Positions 28,579 to 36,563 of a stretch of DNA of 64,000 bases are shown piece after piece; position 1 is the stretch's first letter, and each line of letters starts with the position of its first letter. The translations under genes and the position numbers were made by a program. This stretch comes from Myroides phaeus (lineage in GTDB: Bacteria > Bacteroidota > Bacteroidia > Flavobacteriales > Flavobacteriaceae), in assembly GCF_009799805.1 (NCBI RefSeq), contig NZ_CP047050.1:2122001-2186000 (forward strand). The letters are read 5' to 3'. The notes under the pieces are model-generated. The model was not told where the DNA came from, did no database searches, and saw only the letters and a list, made by a program, of their open reading frames with translations.

Positions 28579-29307
28579 ATGAAAAGAGTTCTATATCTTT
28601 TATTTATATCATTTTCATTGGTGAATTGTTATGCTCAAGAAGTTGATCTTAAAGACTTGGAGGAGAGAAATGGTGTGGCTTACACTATTAAATCAGCTAA
28701 GCCATTTAGTGGAACTGCGAAGAGTCTTTATTCCAATGGGAAAGTAAAATTTGTGGAGAGTTATAAGAATGGAATTTTAGAGGGAACCGCTAAGCGATAT
28801 TATGAAAATGGGCAGTTAAAAGCAGTGGGGAATTATAAAAACGGGGATATAGATGGTGTTCTTAAGGAGTATAATGAGCAGGGACAAATAGCGTTTGAAA
28901 CCAGCTACAAAGCGGGAAAGATAGATGGAGTTAAGAAACACTTTTATGAGAATGGGCAATTGCGTACTGCATCAGATTATAAAAATGGGGAACTTAACGG
29001 AAAGATTAAAGCTTATTATGAGGGGGGACAATTTTCTGGTGAATCAAGTTATATAGATGGGGTGGCGAATGGCGTTACTATTGGGTATTTTGAGAATGGA
29101 AAGGTAGAGATAGAAGCAAATTATAAGAATGGGGTTTTAGATGGGGTGGTTAAGAAGTATTATAGCAACGGACAGTTGCAGTCTGAAGTTGGTTATAAAG
29201 AGGGATCGCTACACGGAATTATGAAGGGATATGATGAGAATGGAAAATTAATTGGTGAAGCAAATTATGAGTATGACGTGTTGGTTGGGGAGGTTAAGAG
29301 GTATTAG
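28579..29307 (+). CDS. YwqK/MORN-like repeat exported protein
   Basis: 242 residues with a signal peptide (about 1-19, ending NCYAQ). The rest is a string of about nine repeats of the type YYENGQLK..YKNG..DG, the MORN-2/YwqK pattern. Such proteins are often annotated as YwqK antitoxins after a Bacillus homologue, but in Bacteroidetes they are usually solitary exported repeat proteins and the antitoxin role is unproven. No toxin gene is adjacent. It lies about 250 bases past the CRISPR array; I see nothing else in that gap. Confidence 0.85.
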   Translation: MKRVLYLLFISFSLVNCYAQEVDLKDLEERNGVAYTIKSAKPFSGTAKSLYSNGKVKFVESYKNGILEGTAKRYYENGQLKAVGNYKNGDIDGVLKEYNEQGQIAFETSYKAGKIDGVKKHFYENGQLRTASDYKNGELNGKIKAYYEGGQFSGESSYIDGVANGVTIGYFENGKVEIEANYKNGVLDGVVKKYYSNGQLQSEVGYKEGSLHGIMKGYDENGKLIGEANYEYDVLVGEVKRY

Positions 29308-29394
29308 TTTTTAGGTTGGGCATTTTTTTTATCCCTCCTCCAAACATCACCAAAAACATCTTATCTTTCCTTTACTAATCAAAAAACAAAAAGT

Positions 29395-29775
29395 ATGGAA
29401 AGTATTAAATTGGGAGCCTTTTCTGTTAGCTTAACAGTAAAGGATATTCACGTGTCAAAAGCATTCTATGAGAAGTTGGGGTTTTACCAACGTGGGGGAG
29501 ATATCACGCAGAATTGGGTGGTGATGAAAAACGGAGATACCATAGTAGGATTGTTCCAAGGAATGTTTGATGCTAATATGCTGACGTTTAATCCTGGGTG
29601 GAATCAAGAGGCACAAAATATTGATGATTTTGTTGATGTACGCGATATTCAAAAGCACCTGTTGGCACAAGGGGTGGAACTGCATACTAAAGCAGATGAA
29701 TCAACTCAAGGACCTGCTTATGTTATATTAGTGGATCCAGATGGTAATCCGATCTTAATAGATCAACACAGATAG
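29395..29775 (+). CDS. VOC (glyoxalase/bleomycin-resistance fold) protein
   Basis: 126 residues. The typical start SVSLTVKDIHVSKAFYEKLGF and the end YVILVDPDGNPILIDQHR are the two halves of a vicinal-oxygen-chelate domain. Metal ligands cannot be fixed by eye. Members include dioxygenases, isomerases and drug-binding proteins, so the substrate is unknown. A strong terminator follows at 29798. It stands alone. Confidence 0.88.
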   Translation: MESIKLGAFSVSLTVKDIHVSKAFYEKLGFYQRGGDITQNWVVMKNGDTIVGLFQGMFDANMLTFNPGWNQEAQNIDDFVDVRDIQKHLLAQGVELHTKADESTQGPAYVILVDPDGNPILIDQHR

Positions 29776-30086
29776 GCGTTGCCTTTATAGCATAAAGAAT
29801 CCCCATATTTCACTTGAAGTATGGGGATTTTTTTTGTAATCTATCAATAGGGAAACTTTATAAATGTGGGGGTGTACGATGACTGATGTTGTATCTGTAG
29901 ATGACACATTTAGTGGTGTTTACGGTTGATTGACAAACAGCAAATAATCATTTTAGGGTACTTGTTATTTCGCCATTTGTAAAGATATTTTAACACCCAA
30001 GCAATTATTTTTCTATATTGTATTCTCTTTCAGCTTACTAACGATAAGTGTAGAAACAAATTAAACCAAACTAAATTGAGTGAATT
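29776..30086. other. Intergenic region with terminator
   Basis: Besides the terminator at 29798-29836 I see no gene, repeat or convincing promoter in these 311 bases. Confidence 0.6.
29798..29836 (+). terminator. Rho-independent terminator after the VOC gene
   Basis: AATCCCCATA (29798-29807) pairs with TATGGGGATT (29820-29829) and is followed by a run of T. Confidence 0.88.
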
Positions 30087-31112
30087 ATGAAAAGAATCAA
30101 AGGAATTATAGTATTAGGGGCATTGTGTTGCCTGCCTTTTGGGACTGTTTTTGCTCAAGAAAAAAGGAGTGATATGAAAGAAGAAAAGGTGTTTTATGAC
30201 GAAGATGACAAGCGATTGTACAAGCGTATTTTGAAGGATGAAAAAGGAAAGGTGATTGAAGTGGAAGATAATGGTTTTATGATTGATGGTAAACCACAAA
30301 AGATGTATAAAGGGGTTTATAAAGAGGGCAAACCATTTGAAGGGTATTTCAAAGAGGAAAAAATACTGTCTGAGATTAACTTGATTAACTATTATGAACA
30401 GGGAGAGCGAAAAGCACAGTATTCGTACGATTACTTGGCAAGAGATCAGTTTGCTGCTCCGTTTATGTACGATTTAGAAACGGTGTATGAAGGAGGAAAA
30501 GTTAAGAGTGGGCGAGTGTATAAGGAAGTTGAAGAGGGGAATGCTTTGGGAATTGTCAATTATGAAAACTTTGAAGAAAAGAGCCTGTTCATAGATCTGT
30601 TTGAGATGCATTATTTTAACCGCATTTCGTTTGAATTAACAGACGATCAGTTGTCAATTAAGGATATGAGCGGTGAGAGTTTGATAGTGGTTAAAAAGGC
30701 GGGTAATAAGCTTACGGCAGATTATTTTATCAAGGGGCAACACTTGTTTACGGCAAAACCGTTTATTGAAGTGGTAAAGAAGGGTTCTCCGTTGTCAATG
30801 ACAGTGTATTACAAAGATAAGAAAGAGGTAGAACAGGAGTTTAGTTTTAAACGTTTGCCGTTTGATTCAAATATGGATCAGTTTGCTAATCAGTTTTTAA
30901 CGCCTATATTTTTGCAGTTTCCAGCTGTGTATGAAGGTTCACTTGAGCAGTTGTTAAGTGCTATTACAAGTAAGTTTGATGTGATTGCGAAAGACTTAAA
31001 TGCTATTGAAAGCTTTGCTGATTTATTGCCGTTTAGTGTTTATCCGTTTGATGAAAAAAAGATAGTAGGTGTAGAAGAATACGATGAGAAAGGTCAGCTT
31101 GTAAAAGAGTAA
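30087..31112 (+). CDS. Hypothetical exported protein
   Basis: 341 residues with a clear signal peptide (about 1-23, ending TVFAQ). The first third has a few YwqK-like turns (MYKGVYKEGKPFEGYFKE and QGERKAQYSY). The rest has no recognised motif, and the end (DEKGQLVKE) again looks repeat-like. It is probably periplasmic or surface-attached. The gene stands alone and ends in a strong terminator. Related in style to the YwqK-like protein 0.8 kb upstream. Function unknown. Confidence 0.8.
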   Translation: MKRIKGIIVLGALCCLPFGTVFAQEKRSDMKEEKVFYDEDDKRLYKRILKDEKGKVIEVEDNGFMIDGKPQKMYKGVYKEGKPFEGYFKEEKILSEINLINYYEQGERKAQYSYDYLARDQFAAPFMYDLETVYEGGKVKSGRVYKEVEEGNALGIVNYENFEEKSLFIDLFEMHYFNRISFELTDDQLSIKDMSGESLIVVKKAGNKLTADYFIKGQHLFTAKPFIEVVKKGSPLSMTVYYKDKKEVEQEFSFKRLPFDSNMDQFANQFLTPIFLQFPAVYEGSLEQLLSAITSKFDVIAKDLNAIESFADLLPFSVYPFDEKKIVGVEEYDEKGQLVKE

Positions 31113-31135
31113 ATTGCTTTTTATATATAATTCAA

Positions 31136-31176
31136 AACTCCCTTGTTTAATTTGATTAACAAGGGAGTTTTTCTTT
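31136..31176 (+). terminator. Rho-independent terminator after the exported protein
   Basis: AACTCCCTTGTT (31136-31147) pairs perfectly with AACAAGGGAGTT (31158-31169), and a T-rich run follows. Confidence 0.9.
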
Positions 31177-31309
31177 TTGAGTATTGTTGTTTTCTTATGT
31201 GCTATTGCAGTTTGATTATTCTGCTTTTTTTGTGGTTTAATAATATTGTTTTTTATGTAACTTTATGAATGTTAAATAAGTGTGTGTTATTTGTTTTTAA
31301 AAATAACTT

Positions 31310-31349
31310 ACACTAAGTGTTGTTTAAAATAATTATATCAGTACCTTTG
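31310..31349 (+). promoter_or_regulatory. Promoter and palindromic operator of the HigB/HigA module
   Basis: TTG (31320-31322), 19 bases, then TACCTTTG (31342-31349) is a near-perfect Bacteroidetes promoter. The palindrome ACACTAAGTGT (31310-31320) overlaps the -33 box, as expected for a site of autorepression by a HigA-type antitoxin. The -7 box ends only 2 bases before the higB ATG, so the message may be leaderless. Confidence 0.65.
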
Positions 31350-31351
31350 CA

Positions 31352-31684
31352 ATGAATATATCTTTTAAGACTAAGAAACTGCAGAAAATTGCGAATGACG
31401 ATAAAGCAATGAAAAAAGAATTGGGAGGTATTAGAGCACAGAAGTTTCAGTTGCGTCTTCAACAAATTCTTGCAGCGGATACCTTAGAAGATTTAAGGTA
31501 CGCGTCAGGTAAGTATCACGAATTGACCGGAGATCGCAAAGGACAATGGGCTTGTTCGTTAGATGGACCATATAGATTGATTTTTGAGCCTTATGAAGAT
31601 CCAATACCTTCAGATGAAAATGGGAGGTATTTATGGGTTGAAATTAAGGAAGTTGAAATGATTGAAATCGTGGATTATCATTGA
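31352..31684 (+). CDS. HigB/RelE-family toxin
   Basis: 110 residues. The N-terminal ISFKTKKLQKIANDDKAMKKELG, the middle LEDLRYASGKYHELTGDRKGQWACSL and the end PYRLIFEP...IKEVEMIEIVDYH follow the HigB (killer-protein, RelE/ParE) fold, in which the toxin cuts mRNA on ribosomes. The segment is split here to stay short; the whole frame fits. It comes before its antitoxin gene, the order typical of HigBA. The antitoxin start follows 16 bases after the stop. Confidence 0.86.
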   Translation: MNISFKTKKLQKIANDDKAMKKELGGIRAQKFQLRLQQILAADTLEDLRYASGKYHELTGDRKGQWACSLDGPYRLIFEPYEDPIPSDENGRYLWVEIKEVEMIEIVDYH

Positions 31685-31700
31685 TTTAAACACATTAGTT

Positions 31701-32798
31701 ATGAAAACAAAACACACATATTCACCCCAAACAGTTTTACACCCTGGTATTGATTTAACGGAGAAGTTAGAGGAAATAGAAATGGGAACTAAAGAGTTTG
31801 CTGTTAGAACCAATAAGCCTGAAAAAACGATAAATGCGGTATTGAAAGGAGAGAGTAGTATTACTCCCGAGATGGCGGTTTTATTTGAAAATGTGTTGCA
31901 TATACCTGCTAATTATTGGTTGAATAGACAGCGAAATTACGATGAGTATTTAGCGCGTTTGTCTGCTCAGCAAACTTTAAAAAAGGCAAGTGATTGGGCA
32001 AGAAGCTTTCCGCTGAATGAGCTGATTAAGTGTGGGTGGATTGAGGACTTAAAGCCAATAGAGGAACGGGCTAATGCTTTGTTGTCTTTCTTTGGTTTTT
32101 CGAATATTGAAGCTTGGGGAGCATATTATTATGAGAGACAGTTAAAAGTGGCGTTCAGAATTTCACTACACGGAACAAAGAATCCGTACGCATTATCAGC
32201 GTGGTTGCGTCAAGGGGAATTGGAGGCTAAAAAACTGCAAGTACCTGTGTATAATGAGAAACTGTTGAAAAGTAATCTTACTCGTTTTAAAGAAATTATG
32301 GTGAAGCAATCAGCTTCTTTCTTTGAAGAGTTGCAACAATTATGTGGGGAATGTGGAGTAGCTTTGGTATTGATACCGTGTATAAAAGGAACGCAAATAA
32401 GCGGTGCTTCAAGATGGGTAAATGATACGCCTGTTGTCCAAATGAGTGGAAGACATAATAGGTATGATATTTTTTGGTTTACCTTTTTTCACGAGTTAGG
32501 GCATATATTGTTACACGGCAAAAAAGATATTTTCTTAGAAGAAATTACTTATTCTGATGCTGATATGATAAAGGAAGCGGAGGCTGATAGTTTTGCTGTG
32601 AAACACTTATTGACTGATATTCAGGTGGAAAAAGTTGTAAAAGATAAGCCTTATACGAAAGATAAGTTTTTAAAATATGCTAATGAGTTTCAAACGCACT
32701 CATCAATTATTGTGGGTAGGTTAAAAAAATTAAAGGCAATAGAACAATTTGAATTTAGTGAGTTGATTATTCCGTTTTCCAATAAGAATGAGGAATAG
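31701..32798 (+). CDS. HigA-type antitoxin fused to an ImmA/IrrE metallopeptidase domain
   Basis: 365 residues from the ATG at 31701; a longer frame from a TTG at 31662 would overlap the toxin gene and is less likely. The N-terminal HTH (about 1-80) has the HigA pattern HPGIDLTEKLEEIEMGTKEF and PEMAVLFENVLHIPANYW. A C-terminal ImmA/IrrE domain carries the zinc motif HELGH with a downstream EAEAD glutamate. The HTH should bind and repress the promoter upstream and neutralise the toxin. The peptidase part may degrade the repressor or another protein, as ImmA does. This long HigA-ImmA form is known in many genomes. Confidence 0.88.
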   Translation: MKTKHTYSPQTVLHPGIDLTEKLEEIEMGTKEFAVRTNKPEKTINAVLKGESSITPEMAVLFENVLHIPANYWLNRQRNYDEYLARLSAQQTLKKASDWARSFPLNELIKCGWIEDLKPIEERANALLSFFGFSNIEAWGAYYYERQLKVAFRISLHGTKNPYALSAWLRQGELEAKKLQVPVYNEKLLKSNLTRFKEIMVKQSASFFEELQQLCGECGVALVLIPCIKGTQISGASRWVNDTPVVQMSGRHNRYDIFWFTFFHELGHILLHGKKDIFLEEITYSDADMIKEAEADSFAVKHLLTDIQVEKVVKDKPYTKDKFLKYANEFQTHSSIIVGRLKKLKAIEQFEFSELIIPFSNKNEE

Positions 32799-32812
32799 AT
32801 TAAAGCAATATA

Positions 32813-32851
32813 AAAATACCCTCTTTACGCAATGTGTAAAGAGGGTATTTT
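32813..32851. terminator. Bidirectional terminator between the convergent higA and MFS genes
   Basis: AAAATACCCTCTTTAC (32813-32828) pairs perfectly with GTAAAGAGGGTATTTT (32836-32851); the A/T ends make it usable from both strands. Confidence 0.9.
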
Positions 32852-32871
32852 TGTTTTATACAAAACTATAT

Positions 32872-34098
32872 TTATCTATTTTGTTGAACCAAACGGTTGA
32901 TGCGTCCCATTAAGAAAATACTGATACAAGACACAATAATCACCATATAGGCTACTTTATCGTAATTGATTAATGGACTGGTAGCAGATTCTTGATAGAC
33001 GATTAACCCGGATATTGTGGCTGCGATACCTCCTGATATTTGTTGTATAGACGAGGAAATACTCATATAAGCCCCTCTGTCTTTAGAGTACGGAATAGCA
33101 CTACTCAAAGCTGTTGCGGGTACCATACGACTCATAATTCCGATCATCATTAAGATATTCGTGGTTACCACTAACCAAAACGGGATTTGAAATAGGTTGG
33201 TGTACACAACAGAAACGGTCATTAACCAAATACTGGCAATGGTAAACAAGCGGTATTTGTCCATACGGTCACTTAGTTTACCAATGAATGGCATTAAGGC
33301 AAGTGAGCTTATCCCTGATATCATAAATAATATAGGCAGCTGGTCTGGGTGTACGCCTAAGTTGTTTACTGCGAATATGGTTCCAAACGGCATTAGCATA
33401 AACCCTCCTACTGATAAGAAGCAGATTGACAAAAAGCCGATGCGGTAATCTTTGTGTTTTAACGTATGCCAAAGGTGAGCAACCACTTTTTTGTTTTGTT
33501 GCAATTTTAAGTGCTCTGTTACCGGTTTAAAGTAAATAGCAATGGCAAAGGCAATAAGGATAGACAAGCCGACAATCATAAAAAAAGGCGCTTCCCAATA
33601 CCATTTGTTGGCTATGTATAGTCCAATCGGAATACCCAATACTTGACTTGCTCCAAAGCCCATTTGTACGAAGCCCATAACGCGACCTCTTTGTTGTAAG
33701 CTAAACAAATCAGTGATAATAGCCATAGAGATAGAGCCTATTACTCCACCGAATAATCCGGTTACTATACGCGCCAGTACTAACGTAGTGTATGAATTTG
33801 CAAGAGCACAAAACAGGGTTCCGATGATAAACCCAACGTAAAAAAATAGCAGTAGCTTTTTACGGTCGAATCGGTCTGCAAAGCCCGCCGTTAGTAATCC
33901 CGCTATACCCGCACTAAACGCGTAGGCAGATACGGCAATACTAAAGTCTTTGGTGTTCATATCTAAACTCTTTAACAGCAAATCACCTAAAGGAGCCATT
34001 ACCATAAAGTCAAGGATTACGGTAAACTGCGTAATGGCAAGTATAAAAATGGCGAATTTCTGATAGCCAGTAAAAGCGTTATTTTGTGGTTCTGTCAT
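32872..34098 (-). CDS. MFS transporter (drug-efflux-like)
   Basis: About 408 residues from the ATG at 34098 (MTEPQNNAFTGYQKF). Longer starts exist at 34116 (ATG) and 34131 (TTG), but they lack support. About 12 membrane segments are present. The loop 2-3 motif appears as GLLTAGFADRFDRKKLLLFF, the A-type motif of the major facilitator superfamily, and a second copy GKLSDRMDKYRLF lies mid-protein. Proteins of this type (AraJ/Bcr-like) export drugs or sugars by proton antiport; the substrate is unknown. It stands alone, facing the HigBA operon. Confidence 0.88.
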   Translation of the reverse strand: MTEPQNNAFTGYQKFAIFILAITQFTVILDFMVMAPLGDLLLKSLDMNTKDFSIAVSAYAFSAGIAGLLTAGFADRFDRKKLLLFFYVGFIIGTLFCALANSYTTLVLARIVTGLFGGVIGSISMAIITDLFSLQQRGRVMGFVQMGFGASQVLGIPIGLYIANKWYWEAPFFMIVGLSILIAFAIAIYFKPVTEHLKLQQNKKVVAHLWHTLKHKDYRIGFLSICFLSVGGFMLMPFGTIFAVNNLGVHPDQLPILFMISGISSLALMPFIGKLSDRMDKYRLFTIASIWLMTVSVVYTNLFQIPFWLVVTTNILMMIGIMSRMVPATALSSAIPYSKDRGAYMSISSSIQQISGGIAATISGLIVYQESATSPLINYDKVAYMVIIVSCISIFLMGRINRLVQQNR

Positions 34099-34667
34099 AT
34101 ATAATGTGTTGTGCATTAATAGGGTGTGCAATCACCTTTTTTAATGCGTATAAGTCAAATTGAGGTTTAGTGTAGAAACAACAGATGTGCCAAAACTACT
34201 AAACGAGGGCAAAGATAATTGTTTATTGCTGGGATTGACATTTGAAAATGTTAATGCTGTAAATAATAAATGTGCTGATTTATTCAAGAAAAGTGTCATT
34301 TTGATTTTCGGGAAAAATGATTTGATTTTTAGTAGAACGCTATTTTATGGCGAGTGATAAATATCGAAATGAAATAAAGTATAGGTCCCTAAAATATCCC
34401 TCTTTTGTGCTATTTTTTTTCGTTAAAAAGAGGGTTAAAGCCCTTTTTTAATCTGATTTTAAACTTCTTTTTCTTGTGGAAACACCAATAAATGTGTTTT
34501 GTGTTTTTTCTATTAAAAATAAGCTGTGTTACTTTTTTTCTTATTTCAGCTTATAATTTGAGGTTGTTTTCTAATTTTTTTAGTGGATGTTATGCAATTT
34601 TTCAGAAATATAAGAAGATATTTAAAGTTGCGTAAAATAGTTGTAAAATCATAAAATTTTGTGAACC

Positions 34668-34703
34668 CCTATTTTATGGTAGAATAGTCAAGATTTGTGC
34701 TAT
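34668..34703 (+). promoter_or_regulatory. Conserved 36-bp element upstream of the hypAB/nickel-uptake operon
   Basis: Identical at 35 of 36 positions to 42779-42814 in front of the urease operon. Key parts are CCTATTTTATGGTAG, then ATAGTCAAGATTTGTGCTAT. ATAG and CTAT at the ends of the second part form a partial dyad. The last base lies 20 bases before a -7 box. It is most simply an activator or repressor binding site shared by the two operons. Confidence 0.8.
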
Positions 34704-34723
34704 TTGTGCCTTGAGATACCTCG

Positions 34724-34731
34724 TAATTTTG
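34724..34731 (+). promoter_or_regulatory. -7 promoter box of the hypAB operon
   Basis: TAATTTTG fits TAnnTTTG. A TTTG lies 17 bases upstream as a candidate -33 box. The spacing to the 36-bp element (20 bases) matches that at the urease operon (21 bases). Confidence 0.6.
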
Positions 34732-35006
34732 TACTGTTTTAATAACGAAAGTGTGATTATTATTAAGCCTTCAGTTAGACTTAACAGAGGAAAAGGATTA
34801 AAACATTCATTAGCTATTGGGCACATTTTAGTAAAGAAAAGTGTAAGTGCCGTATCTGACATTTTATAGCTACTATATATATTCTAATTTATTGGACAAA
34901 AATAAGGTTTTTTATGCAAAGTGTGATTTTGCAGTTAAAAAGGGCCTGGATTTTGCGATGAATATATTGACTCATATTTTATTGTAATTAAAGACGTATT
35001 GAAGTT

Positions 35007-35351
35007 ATGCACGAATTAACAATCGTAAAAGATATTTTTTCAACACTTGAAGAGCATTATCAAGCGAAAAGTGAAGATATCGTCAAAATAGAAATTACAG
35101 CGGGTTTATTGTCAAATGTACAACCTGTTCTTATTCAGAATGCTTTTGATGCTTTTATAGCAGATAATGAAACGTATAAGGATATGGAACTGGATGTGGT
35201 AGTACAAGATATCATTGCCCATTGTGATTCCTGCAATAAGGATTTTAAAGTCGAGTTTCACAAGTTCGTATGTCCTTGTGGACAACCTTCGTCAAACATT
35301 GTACAAGGGAATGACTTATTTATATCAAAAGTAATATTTAAACAAGCTTAA
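35007..35351 (+). CDS. hypA: Nickel metallochaperone HypA
   Basis: 114 residues starting with the nickel-binding MHE (MHELTIVKDIFS). A zinc site of two cysteine pairs is visible: CDSC and CPCG. HypA binds nickel and works with HypB; in Helicobacter pylori both serve urease as well as hydrogenase. No hydrogenase gene is in the window, while a second ureE and urease lie downstream, so urease maturation is the likely job here. The usual second zinc motif is CxxC; here it reads CPC, a small variation. It is 11 bases before hypB. Confidence 0.93.
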   Translation: MHELTIVKDIFSTLEEHYQAKSEDIVKIEITAGLLSNVQPVLIQNAFDAFIADNETYKDMELDVVVQDIIAHCDSCNKDFKVEFHKFVCPCGQPSSNIVQGNDLFISKVIFKQA

Positions 35352-35362
35352 AAATTAATACT

Positions 35363-36073
35363 ATGGCTAATAATCCAAAAAGTTTAGGAAACCGTGTAGG
35401 TTCACTTCAATGTGATAATACAACTCTTCACTTATTAAAAGCAAATGACTATGTAGCAAATGCTATTCGTGAGAAATTGAAAAATGTATGTGTGATTAAT
35501 GTTTGTTCTTCTCCTGGATCTGGTAAAACTACTTTGATGCAAGAAACTGGTAAGAGATTAGCGAATGAAATAAACATTTCTGTATTAGTTGGTGACCCTG
35601 AAACGGATAGAGATGCAGTACGTATGCAAGAGGTAGGGATTAATGCTTTGCAAATTGTAACAGGTGGTATGTGTCACATTGAAGCACAAATGATTCTTCA
35701 AGCGTTAGACCACATCGACTTAAGCGAAACAGACTTGTTGTTTATCGAAAACGTAGGTAACTTATTATGTCCGTCTGCTTTTGACTTAGGAGAGGATTAC
35801 CGTGTTACTTTATTAGCAACTACTGAAGGGGATGACAAACCTAAAAAATACCCAAGAATGTTCTTAACAAGTGAGTTAATGGTTGTTTCTAAAGCCGACT
35901 TATTACCTTACGTACCTTTTACAGTAGAGAACGTTACTAAAGATGCAAGAGAAGTAAACCCTAATATTGAGGTGCTTACAATCAGTACTTTAAAAGGAGA
36001 CGGAATGGACCAATGGTGTCAATGGTTGAAAGATAAAGTAGCTGAGAAAAAAGCTAAAAATACTGAAGAGTAA
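35363..36073 (+). CDS. hypB: Nickel-insertion GTPase HypB
   Basis: 236 residues. The P-loop CSSPGSGKTTLMQ, the metal-site region VTGGMCHIEAQM, the switch segment LLFIENVGNLLCPS and the NKxD equivalent VVSKADLLPY are all typical of HypB. The N-terminus lacks the histidine-rich nickel-storage stretch of some homologues. It hydrolyses GTP to deliver nickel, partnered by HypA. It is followed after 7 bases by a UreE-like gene, which strongly links this pair to urease. Confidence 0.94.
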   Translation: MANNPKSLGNRVGSLQCDNTTLHLLKANDYVANAIREKLKNVCVINVCSSPGSGKTTLMQETGKRLANEINISVLVGDPETDRDAVRMQEVGINALQIVTGGMCHIEAQMILQALDHIDLSETDLLFIENVGNLLCPSAFDLGEDYRVTLLATTEGDDKPKKYPRMFLTSELMVVSKADLLPYVPFTVENVTKDAREVNPNIEVLTISTLKGDGMDQWCQWLKDKVAEKKAKNTEE

Positions 36074-36080
36074 TTCCTTT

Positions 36081-36563
36081 ATGCAAGAAGTTATTCTAAT
36101 AGATGAGGTTCTGTCTGCTGAAGTAGGTTGTTCAAATGAAGTTGCTGATGTGTTTGAGATTGAATGGTTTGAAACGCAAAAGCAATTGATTAAAAGACAG
36201 ACTAAGCAGGGGGTAGAACTTCATCTTACTAAAACAGTGAATAGAGATTGGCAACAGGGAGATTTGCTTTGTGCAAATGGGGTTTGCTTGGCTAAAATAG
36301 CTGTAAAACCTGCCTTGTGTATTGTCTTCTCATCTGATGTAGAGCGCGAAGTAGCAGATTTTTGTTACTATATAGGCAACAGGCACTTACCGTTGTTTAC
36401 CGATGCTGACAAGAAATCGTTTACCGTGCCTTATGACGGGAATTTATACGAGCAATTACTTGCGAAATTAAATGACAAAATCAGCTTACAAGAAAAAACT
36501 TTGTTGATGCAAAACGAAGTGAAACATGTGAGAAAACTAATAAAACTATCCAATGAAAAATAA
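36081..36563 (+). CDS. Second, diverged UreE-like nickel chaperone
   Basis: 160 residues. The fold pattern matches UreE: FEIEWFETQKQLIKRQTKQG at the start of the peptide-binding domain, then VNRDWQQGDLLCANG, then the core AxxxGNRHLPLF-type motif (YYIGNRHLPLFTDAD), where the histidine is the usual nickel ligand of the UreE dimer. It lacks a histidine-rich tail. The canonical ureE of the urease operon is at 45945-46439 and the two share only the family pattern. It overlaps the ABC-transporter binding-protein gene by 11 bases. It may pass nickel from import to HypAB or UreG; a role is inferred from position. Confidence 0.85.
   Translation: MQEVILIDEVLSAEVGCSNEVADVFEIEWFETQKQLIKRQTKQGVELHLTKTVNRDWQQGDLLCANGVCLAKIAVKPALCIVFSSDVEREVADFCYYIGNRHLPLFTDADKKSFTVPYDGNLYEQLLAKLNDKISLQEKTLLMQNEVKHVRKLIKLSNEK

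Larger units (their letters stand above)
34132..35006. other. Long AT-rich region upstream of the hypAB operon
   Basis: 875 bases. I do not accept the short frames here: none has a plausible start, composition or domain. A -7-like box for the MFS gene on the minus strand (TAGTTTTG, complement of 34191-34198) is possible. The important feature is the 36-bp element at 34668-34703 with a -7 box at 34724. The message would then have a leader of about 270 bases before hypA, long enough to hold a regulatory structure, though I recognise no known riboswitch. Confidence 0.6.

Noticed and set aside
28579..29307. Reading the YwqK-like gene as an antitoxin
   Set aside because: It has a signal peptide and no toxin neighbour, so an exported repeat protein is more likely.
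34160..34357. Open frame of 65 residues between the MFS gene and hypA
   Set aside because: No promoter, ribosome site or recognisable composition. It lies in the likely promoter region of the divergent MFS gene.
34704..35006. Riboswitch in the long leader of hypA
   Set aside because: I could not find a conserved known fold such as NiCo or cobalamin elements. The leader remains unexplained.
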